Assembly (NCBI RefSeq): GCF_000797515.1
Contig: NZ_JSBN01000041.1
Location: 1-38,685, forward strand
Length of the DNA stretch: 38,685 nt
Origin: Sphingomonas sp. Ant H11
GTDB taxonomy: Bacteria; Pseudomonadota; Alphaproteobacteria; Sphingomonadales; Sphingomonadaceae
Direction of reading: 5' to 3'
The position numbers and the translations under genes were made by a program. The notes below the pieces were generated by a model. The model worked only from the letters and a program-made list of their open reading frames with translations. It did no database searches and was not told the DNA's origin. Shown piece after piece: positions 32,728 to 38,685 of this stretch (its first letter is position 1; each line of letters opens with the position of its first letter).

Positions 32728-34731
32728 ATGATCGCCGAAGCTGGCCTTGCCGCTTTGTGGTTCGCCGCAGCGCTCGCGTTGCTGCAATTGGTGCTGGCGG
32801 CGCTTGGGGTGTGGCGGACCAGTCGCCTGTCCGTTGCGCAGGGGGCTTCGACAGGCTCAGCCCGAACGGGACAAGAGGGCGACGCCGCGAAACGCCTGCT
32901 GACCGATGAGATCATGGCGGCGGTGCGCCCGGTCGCGGTGGTGCAGGGGTTGCTCGCTTTGCTGGCGATGCTGCTGCTGATCACCGTGTTCGCGCGCAGC
33001 GACATGTCGGTGCTGCTGGTCGCCGAGAACAGCCATTCGGACAAGCCGATGCTGTACAAGATCGCCGGCGCATGGGGCAATCACGAAGGCTCGATGCTGC
33101 TGTGGGTGACGATCCTCGGCATAGCCGGGGCGGCGGTGGCGGTGCTCGAACGCACGCTCGCCAAGCCGACGCTGATCGCAACGCTCGGCGCGCAAGCCGC
33201 GATTGCGCTAGGGTTTTACGCCTTCCTGCTATTCTCCTCCAATCCGTTTGCGCGGCTCGATCCGGCACCAGCCGATGGCAATGGCCTCAACCCGCTGCTG
33301 CAGGACCCCGGCTTGGCGTTCCATCCGCCAACGCTCTACATTGGCTATGTCGGCATCTCGATCGCTTTCTCCTTCGCGGTCGGCGCGATGATCACGCGCG
33401 ATGTCGGTCCGGCTTTTGCCCGCGCGATGCGGCCCTGGGTGCTGGGGGCGTGGATCTTCCTGACGCTGGGGATCACCGCAGGTTCCTACTGGGCTTATTA
33501 TGAGCTGGGCTGGGGCGGCTGGTGGTTCTGGGACCCGGTCGAGAACGCCTCGTTGATGCCGTGGCTGGCGGCGACGGCTTTGCTGCATTCGGTGACGGTG
33601 CTGGCGACGCGCGACGGCTTGCGTGCGTGGACGCTGATGCTGGCGGTGGTCGCCTTCTCGATGTCGATGATCGGCACCTTCCTCGTGCGATCGGGCATCC
33701 TTACCAGCGTGCATGCCTTTGCGGTCGATCCGACGCGCGGCAGCTTCATCCTCGCCTTGCTCGCGCTGTATATCGGTGGTGCGATGCTGCTGTTTGCGCT
33801 GCGCGTCGGCACGGTCAAGCAAGGCAACAGCTTCGATTTCGTCAGCCGTGAAGGCGCGCTGATCGCCAACAATCTGCTGCTGACGGTGATCCTGGGCATT
33901 GTGCTGATCGGCACGCTCTACCCGATCGTGGCGGCGGCATTCGGCACACAATTGTCGGTCGGCCCGCCCTTTTTCGACAAGGCCGCCGGGCCGGTCGCTT
34001 TGGTGCTGGTGGCGGTGATGGCGGCGGGCCCGCTGTTGCGCTGGCGGCGCGATACGCTGGCGGCGGTGCTCGCGCGAATGACGGTGCCGGTCGCGGCGAC
34101 GGGCGTGGTGTTGATCCTGCTGGCGACGATCGGGGGCGTGGCCTTGCTGCCGATGCTCGGGCTGGCGTTGGCGGTCGGGCTGGCGGCGGCGAGCTTGGCA
34201 CCTTTGTGGAAGCGCAACCTGCGCCGCACGCCGCTGTTCACCTATGGCATGGTGGTTTCGCATCTCGGCATCGCGGTGAGCCTGGCCGGGATGGCCTGCG
34301 ATACGGCGTTCACGCAGGCGACGCTGGTTGCGGCGCGCGTGGGGGAGCCGCAGCATGTCGGGCCGTTCACCGTGACGCTTGATGGGATCAAGCCGGTGAT
34401 TGGGCCCAACTGGTCGGCGCTGGAGGCGCGGCTCAGCGTGCGGCGGGGCGATGACGGCGCGACCTTCTATCTGCGGCCGCAATCGCGCTTTTTTGCCAAT
34501 CCGGTGACGGTGACGAGCGAATCCGCGATCGCGACGCGCTGGGACGGGCAGCTCTACACCGTGCTGGGCGAGCCCGACGGCACCGGGCGCTGGCAATTGC
34601 GGCTGTGGTGGAAGCCGTTCGTGACGCTGATTTGGCTGGGCGGTGCGCTGATCGCGATCGGGGGGGCGCTGTCGTTGCTCGGGCGGTTGGCGCGTGGGCG
34701 ACGCGCGGCTTTGCGCGAGGCATATGCATGA
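32728..34731 (+). CDS. ccmF: Cytochrome c heme lyase subunit CcmF
   Basis: CcmF takes heme from CcmE and attaches it to apocytochrome c together with CcmH. The large polytopic protein has WGNHEGSMLLWVTILG and the heme-handling WGGWWFWDPVENASLMPWL near residue 260, plus a periplasmic domain near the end (DGIKPVIGPNWSALEARLSV). I choose ATG 32728 (MIAEAGLAALWFAAALAL), the family start, giving 667 residues. Residues about 38-48 ([10 protein letters not shown]) come from one arm of a palindromic repeat element inserted in the loop after helix 1. ccmG overlaps the stop (ATGA). Confidence 0.95.
   Translation: MIAEAGLAALWFAAALALLQLVLAALGVWRTSRLSVAQGASTGSARTGQEGDAAKRLLTDEIMAAVRPVAVVQGLLALLAMLLLITVFARSDMSVLLVAENSHSDKPMLYKIAGAWGNHEGSMLLWVTILGIAGAAVAVLERTLAKPTLIATLGAQAAIALGFYAFLLFSSNPFARLDPAPADGNGLNPLLQDPGLAFHPPTLYIGYVGISIAFSFAVGAMITRDVGPAFARAMRPWVLGAWIFLTLGITAGSYWAYYELGWGGWWFWDPVENASLMPWLAATALLHSVTVLATRDGLRAWTLMLAVVAFSMSMIGTFLVRSGILTSVHAFAVDPTRGSFILALLALYIGGAMLLFALRVGTVKQGNSFDFVSREGALIANNLLLTVILGIVLIGTLYPIVAAAFGTQLSVGPPFFDKAAGPVALVLVAVMAAGPLLRWRRDTLAAVLARMTVPVAATGVVLILLATIGGVALLPMLGLALAVGLAAASLAPLWKRNLRRTPLFTYGMVVSHLGIAVSLAGMACDTAFTQATLVAARVGEPQHVGPFTVTLDGIKPVIGPNWSALEARLSVRRGDDGATFYLRPQSRFFANPVTVTSESAIATRWDGQLYTVLGEPDGTGRWQLRLWWKPFVTLIWLGGALIAIGGALSLLGRLARGRRAALREAYA
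32841..32869. repeat. Single arm of a palindromic repeat element inside ccmF
   Basis: GGCTTCGACAGGCTCAGCCC followed by GAACGG is the same unit as the right arm at 22701-22727. It is read in the same frame (STGSARTG) as in the other two proteins. No matching left arm is seen. Confidence 0.8.
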
Positions 34732-35255
34732 AGCGGCTGCTGATCTGGGTGCCGTTCGCGGCGGCGGTCGCGTTGCTCGCAGTGATCGGCTGGGGCCTGT
34801 ACAAGCCCGCCGACCGCACCATTCATTCGGCGCTGGTCGGGCAGCCTTTGCCCAAATTCGACCTGCCGCCGATCGTGCCCGGCAAGCCGGGGCTGGCGGC
34901 GACCGCGTTCGCCAAGGGTAAGCCGCGGCTGCTCAACGTCTTTGCCAGTTGGTGCATCCCGTGCATCGCCGAGGCCCCGCAATTGCTCGCGCTCAAACAG
35001 GCCGGGGTCGAGATCGATGCGGTGGCAGTCCGGGACACGCCCGCTGCCATCGCCGATTTCCTGGCCCGCAATGGCGACCCTTATGCCGCGATCGGCGATG
35101 ACAAGGTCAGTGCGGTGCAGCTCGCGCTGGGTTCTTCGGGCGTGCCCGAGACCTTCGTGATCGGCGGTGACGGGCGGATCGTGCTGCAGCATGTCGGCGA
35201 CATTCGCGAGGAGGATGTGCCGAGCCTGATCGCGGCCGTAAGGAATGCGCGGTGA
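34728..35255 (+). CDS. ccmG: Thiol:disulfide interchange protein CcmG (DsbE)
   Basis: CcmG keeps apocytochrome c and CcmH cysteines reduced in the periplasm. An N-terminal anchor (about 3-24) is followed by a thioredoxin fold with LLNVFASWCIPCIAEAPQLL, the active cysteines being Cys76 and Cys79. The cis-proline loop is SSGVPETFVIGGDGRI. At 175 residues it has the family length. It overlaps ccmF (ATGA) and ccmH (GTGA). Confidence 0.95.
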   Translation: MKRLLIWVPFAAAVALLAVIGWGLYKPADRTIHSALVGQPLPKFDLPPIVPGKPGLAATAFAKGKPRLLNVFASWCIPCIAEAPQLLALKQAGVEIDAVAVRDTPAAIADFLARNGDPYAAIGDDKVSAVQLALGSSGVPETFVIGGDGRIVLQHVGDIREEDVPSLIAAVRNAR

Positions 35256-35659
35256 GGCGGCTGGCCCTCCTTTTGCTGATCGCGTCCAGCCCGGTTTTTG
35301 CCGACAGCAAACAACCGCCCGCGCCGCTCGCCAACGTTCAGCTGAAGGATCCGGCGCAGGAGCGGCAGGCGCAGGCGCTCATGGTCACGCTGCGCTGCGT
35401 GGTGTGCCAGGGCCAGTCGATCGCCGACAGCAATGCCGAGATGGCGGGGGACATGCGTTCCCTGGTGCGTACGCGCATCGCGGCGGGGGAAAGCCCGGAA
35501 ACGATCCGCGCCTGGCTGGTCTCGCGCTATGGCGACTATGTCAGTTACGATCCGCCGCTCAGCGCGCTGACCGCGCCTTTGTGGATCACCCCGCTGGTGC
35601 TGCTGGCGCTTGGCGCGTGGCTCGCGCGGGCGAGCTTCAAGAAGCGGCGGCGGGCATGA
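35252..35659 (+). CDS. ccmH: Cytochrome c maturation protein CcmH (CcmL-type)
   Basis: CcmH handles the apocytochrome thiols at the heme lyase. After a signal peptide (about 1-17) comes the signature VTLRCVVCQGQSIADSNAEM with Cys49 and Cys52, then a C-terminal membrane helix (about 108-125) and a basic end. This is the short N-terminal type of CcmH (135 residues); the TPR part is encoded separately by the next gene. Translation starts at GTG overlapping the ccmG stop. Confidence 0.95.
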   Translation: MRRLALLLLIASSPVFADSKQPPAPLANVQLKDPAQERQAQALMVTLRCVVCQGQSIADSNAEMAGDMRSLVRTRIAAGESPETIRAWLVSRYGDYVSYDPPLSALTAPLWITPLVLLALGAWLARASFKKRRRA

Positions 35660-36294
35660 ACTGGGGAATCCTGCTGGTCGTCGGGATTGCGACGGCGGCC
35701 CTGTTGTCGGCGCTGGGCGTGTCGCGATCCTTGTGGACGATCGCGGGCGCGGCGCTGATGCTGGGGGCGGCGGGTTTTGCCGCGCAGGGGCCACGCCATG
35801 TCCCGGGCAAGCCGGTTGCCGCCGATGTTACACCGATCGCGATCGACCCCGGCATGGTCGCGTTTCGCGACGCGATATTCGCGCTGTCCCCTGCCGACGG
35901 CCTGGCATTGGCCAGCGCCGATGCGCGGTTGCGCGATGGCGACGCGCGCGCCGCCATCGATGGGCTGCGCGGCGACATTGCCTTGCGTCCGCGCGATGCG
36001 GCGCTGTGGACCGGGCTTGGCTATGCCTTCGCGCTGCATGACCGGGCGGTGTCCCCTGCGGCGAAGTTCGCGTTTCGCCGTGCGGTGCTGCTCGCACCCG
36101 AGACACCTGGACCGTTATTCTTCCAGGGCCTCGCTTATGTCGATGTCGGGGATCTGGCGGCGGCGCAGCCGGCCTGGCACTCTGCGCTTGCGGCAACACC
36201 GCCGGGTGCGCCGTACCGTGCCGATATCGCCGAGCGGGTGATGGCGCTGGATCGATTCCTGAGAGTGGCGGCGGCGCATTCTACAAAGCCGTGA
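35656..36294 (+). CDS. ccmI: CcmI/CycH-type TPR protein of the cytochrome c maturation operon
   Basis: CcmI-type proteins present apocytochrome c to the lyase. The 212-residue product has two N-terminal helices (about 3-20 and 28-45) and a periplasmic part with tetratricopeptide-like repeats: ALWTGLGYAFALHDRAVSPA, then FRRAVLLAPETPGPLFFQGL and DLAAAQPAWHSALAATPP. It starts at the ATG overlapping the ccmH stop (ATGA) and is the last gene of the operon. Its 3' end overlaps the convergent GH43 gene by 14 bp. Confidence 0.85.
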   Translation: MNWGILLVVGIATAALLSALGVSRSLWTIAGAALMLGAAGFAAQGPRHVPGKPVAADVTPIAIDPGMVAFRDAIFALSPADGLALASADARLRDGDARAAIDGLRGDIALRPRDAALWTGLGYAFALHDRAVSPAAKFAFRRAVLLAPETPGPLFFQGLAYVDVGDLAAAQPAWHSALAATPPGAPYRADIAERVMALDRFLRVAAAHSTKP

Positions 36295-37864
36295 AACGGA
36301 AATCGCGAAAGCGCGCGCTGCCTGTGCCTGCCGCATAAAGCCCCGGGCGCAGCATCAGGAAACCGCCGCGCACATTGTGGTGATAGCCTGACACTTCCAT
36401 GCCGCGATCGAAGCGTGCCCAGGTGCGTCCGCCATCGCCGCTGGTGTCGAAGGTGACGATGTGGCGATCATTGGTGACGCGCAGCCGCATCCGGTGCCCA
36501 TGCGGATTGTGCGGGCGGCCGCGCTCCTGGCCATATTGGTGCGTGACGAAGCGCTGCTGATCGAAGCCGAGGCCGCAATAGAGTGTGTCGTCATAGAAGA
36601 GCAGCAGCCCGGCGGTGGTGCCGGGATCGATCTCGATATCGCAGTCGAAGCGATAGGCGGTGTCGCCCGCGATTAGCAGCAGGGGCGCCGAATCGACCGG
36701 CGCGGTGCCGCTGGCGGTGAGCGTCAGTGTGCCATTGGCGACCGACAGGCGATCGGCCTCGTTGGGCCGCGGGCGGAAGAAGCTCCAGCGCGTGCCGAGC
36801 GCTGGGGCCCGGAAATCATCGGACAGGGCCATGCCGTGCGGCATCGCGCTGCCGCCCTTGGGCTTGGCGAGCGGGCGCGACAGATCGCCGCCCATCATTT
36901 TGAACCAGCCATCGGCGGTCCAGGCGACGGGATCGAGCAGCGTTTGCCGCCCGAGCGTCCAATAGTCCTTCTCATAGCCGTGATAGAGCGCCCACCAGTC
37001 GCCCGCTGGCCCTTCGACCAGCGAGGCGTGGCCGCGCGACCACCAGCGCTCGAATCGGTCGCGCGTGCGCACCAGCGGGTTGGCGGGGCAGTCCTCCCAC
37101 GGCCCGTGGATCGAGCGTGCGCGGGCGGCGATCACCATATGCCCGGTCGGCGGCCCGGCGGTGCCGCCGACTGCGGTGATGAGGTAGAAATAGCCGCCGT
37201 GCCGGACGATCTTGGGGCCTTCGGGCGAGAAGCCCTCGACCACCCAATCGCTCGGATAGTGCCACGGATCATAGACATGCTCGGGTGTGCCGACCGTCGA
37301 CAGGCCATCGGCGGACAGGCGCACGCGGTCGCCGCCCGACAGGAACAGCCAGCGCGAGCCGTCCTCGCCGACGACATGGCACGGATCGATATGGGCGTGC
37401 AGGCCGAGATCGACGGGCTCGCTCCACGGCCCTTCGATGCGATCGGCATGGATCACCCAGATCGAATTGGGCGAGGCCTTGGTCGGGATATAGAGGAAAT
37501 AGCGCCCGTCATGCTTCGCGAGGCTCACCGCCCAGACCGAGCCGATAGTGCGGTGGAGCGCGGGGCCGATCGGCCGCCAGTTCACCAGATCGCGCGAATG
37601 CCACAGGATCAGGCCGGGATAGGAATCGAAGCTGGAGAAGGTCAGGTAATAGTCCTGCCCGTCTTTCAGGATCGCGGGGTCTGGGCGATCGCCCGACAGC
37701 ACGGGATTGAGGAAGCGCCCGTCGCCGAGATCGGCGATGCGTTGCTGATCCAGCCCGCGCCTGTAATCGGCGGGGGTGTCGGGCGTGGCGGCGGAGGCGG
37801 TGGGCAGCAGCAGCGCAGCGCTGCCGCCAGCTGCGGCGAGCGCGTCCCGGCGCGTGAGGCGCAT
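36281..37864 (-). CDS. Glycoside hydrolase family 43 protein (beta-xylosidase/arabinofuranosidase-like), Tat-exported
   Basis: GH43 enzymes cleave xylan- and arabinan-type linkages with a five-bladed propeller. A Tat-like signal (TRRDALAAAGGSAALLLP) precedes NPVLSGDRPDPAILKDGQDY. Candidate catalytic residues are Asp62 (RPDP), Asp160 (HIDPCH) and Glu215 (SPEGPKI), in the correct order and spacing for the family. From about residue 345 (LSDDFRAPALGTRWSFFRPR) a C-terminal beta-sandwich of the GH43 type follows. The 527-residue product starts at the ATG that overlaps the stop of the peptidase gene by one base (TGATG). A longer frame upstream is a shadow of that gene. Exact substrate cannot be read. 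Confidence 0.92.
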   Translation of the reverse strand: MRLTRRDALAAAGGSAALLLPTASAATPDTPADYRRGLDQQRIADLGDGRFLNPVLSGDRPDPAILKDGQDYYLTFSSFDSYPGLILWHSRDLVNWRPIGPALHRTIGSVWAVSLAKHDGRYFLYIPTKASPNSIWVIHADRIEGPWSEPVDLGLHAHIDPCHVVGEDGSRWLFLSGGDRVRLSADGLSTVGTPEHVYDPWHYPSDWVVEGFSPEGPKIVRHGGYFYLITAVGGTAGPPTGHMVIAARARSIHGPWEDCPANPLVRTRDRFERWWSRGHASLVEGPAGDWWALYHGYEKDYWTLGRQTLLDPVAWTADGWFKMMGGDLSRPLAKPKGGSAMPHGMALSDDFRAPALGTRWSFFRPRPNEADRLSVANGTLTLTASGTAPVDSAPLLLIAGDTAYRFDCDIEIDPGTTAGLLLFYDDTLYCGLGFDQQRFVTHQYGQERGRPHNPHGHRMRLRVTNDRHIVTFDTSGDGGRTWARFDRGMEVSGYHHNVRGGFLMLRPGLYAAGTGSARFRDFRFTAL

Positions 37865-38685
37865 CAAACCCTCCGGGCGCGGCGCGCCAGTTCGTCGCTG
37901 CGCATCCGGCCGTGATCGAGCAGCACATGGTGATAGCGCGCCAGCGCTATGCCCGATCGACCGCGTGCGCCGTCTTCGATGGCGAGCGCGAACAGCATTT
38001 CGGTGGCGCGCGTCATCGGTTCCTGCGCGACCCGCGCGAGATCGGCGTCGAACGGGGCGAAATAGGCGGGTTCGCCCTGCCACGCGACGATGCGCGCGCG
38101 CGCTTCGGCGAGCGAAAGGCCGTGGAGATGGATGGCGAGATCGACCAACGCCCGGCCAATGCGGAACAGTCGCCAGTGGAGATAACCGAGTTCGGCCAGC
38201 GGATCGGCGGCGTAGACGCCCGCATCGGCAACACGGCGTTCGATATAGATCGCCCATCCCTCGGCAAAGCCCGGCGCATAATCGAGCCGGAGCGGGTGCG
38301 GATCGGCAGCGGCTTCCAGCGGCATCTGCACCATATGGCCGGGGAGCAATTCGTGCGCGACGACGCTCGGCAGGGTGAACGCCGGGCGATCGGCGAGGCG
38401 CTGAAGGTCTGGGACGTAGCCGCCCGGCTGGGTGGGCGTGGGCAGCGTGCGATAGCCGAAATGGGCGGCTGCGCGGTCGGCGGCGGTTGGGGGATTCGCG
38501 GCGACGTTCAGGCACCAGCGCGGCACCGCGCCGACCACGGCCGGGACACGCGCGCGTAGCTCCACCAGCCACCGGTTCATATCGGCCAAAGCGGCGTCGG
38601 GGCTGGCATAAGCCTGACGCGGGTCGCGCCACAAAGCGGAGAAGCGCGCGCCGGTAGTGGCCCCCGCTATCCCCAGCCGCGCGAA
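37864..38685 (-). CDS. DUF885 family metallopeptidase, N-terminus beyond the window
   Basis: The frame is open to the right edge. The zinc motif VVAHELLPGHMVQ is the HExxPGH variant of DUF885 proteins, and FAEGWAIYIERR supplies the third ligand Glu. The C-terminal YHHVLLDHGRMRSDELARRA is helical, as in the family. DUF885 proteins are about 550-600 residues, so roughly half is missing. It is followed directly by the GH43 gene (one-base overlap), so both are co-transcribed; the metabolic link between them is not evident. Confidence 0.88.
   Translation of the reverse strand, partial: FARLGIAGATTGARFSALWRDPRQAYASPDAALADMNRWLVELRARVPAVVGAVPRWCLNVAANPPTAADRAAAHFGYRTLPTPTQPGGYVPDLQRLADRPAFTLPSVVAHELLPGHMVQMPLEAAADPHPLRLDYAPGFAEGWAIYIERRVADAGVYAADPLAELGYLHWRLFRIGRALVDLAIHLHGLSLAEARARIVAWQGEPAYFAPFDADLARVAQEPMTRATEMLFALAIEDGARGRSGIALARYHHVLLDHGRMRSDELARRARRV

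Noticed and set aside
33229..34596. A 455-codon minus-strand frame opposite ccmF
   Set aside because: It is a shadow of the clearly identified ccmF; the composition is Arg/Gln/His-rich and the frame lacks motifs.
1..38685. tRNA genes, rRNA, CRISPR arrays, insertion sequences or prophage genes
   Set aside because: No T-loop/cloverleaf pattern, no regular spaced repeat and no transposase, integrase or phage structural motif was found on either strand. The palindromic elements listed carry no genes.

Overview
The window is a GC-rich stretch of an alphaproteobacterial chromosome, most probably from a Sphingomonas-like member of the Sphingomonadaceae. The evidence is protein style and gene order: an flgBCDEFGHIJKL-motAB block with a rod-binding-only FlgJ, the argB-yggT-folD-marC series, a single long RelA/SpoT homologue, a CC_3452-like secreted protein and a ccmCDEFGHI series. 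No taxonomic search was possible. I saw no tRNA, rRNA, CRISPR array or transposase gene.

Layout. Positions 1-18000 are a flagellar locus. On the minus strand, from 11389 down, run flgB, C, D, E, F, G, H, I, J, K, L, motA, motB and a membrane glycosyltransferase-like gene that leaves the window. On the plus strand from 11625 run a second stator-like pair (PomA/PomB type), flgA, flgM, flgN, a lytic transglycosylase, flhA and fliA. Between the two arms lies a 235-bp control region with two divergent sigma-54 promoters and two matching palindromes midway between them. Two more sigma-54 sites precede flgM and the transglycosylase gene. Together they suggest a sigma-54 tier that makes hook-basal body, secretion and FliA/FlgM products, which in turn would set a sigma-28 tier.

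Positions 18000-23950 hold an inverted-repeat element, a CNT nucleoside transporter, a queuosine-precursor transporter-like protein, argB, a YggT protein, folD, an unrecognised secreted protein and a MarC protein. Positions 23928-28040 form a glycan-modification set: a GT-C-like membrane protein, a GtrA flippase, a methyltransferase and a GtrB-like glycosyltransferase. Then come a bifunctional (p)ppGpp synthetase/hydrolase, a small secreted protein with a clear terminator, an HxlR regulator, the translationally coupled cytochrome c maturation operon ccmC-D-E-F-G-H-I, and on the opposite strand a GH43 glycosidase and a DUF885 metallopeptidase that runs off the right edge.

Two features cut across the window. 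First, 13 genes carry 16 apparent single-base frameshifts, including housekeeping genes (argB, folD, rsh). All six apparent insertions lengthen a homopolymer of five or more bases, so sequencing or assembly error is likelier than real pseudogenes; these genes are given with corrected extents. Second, palindromic repeat elements recur, and one family is translated in frame inside three unrelated proteins.
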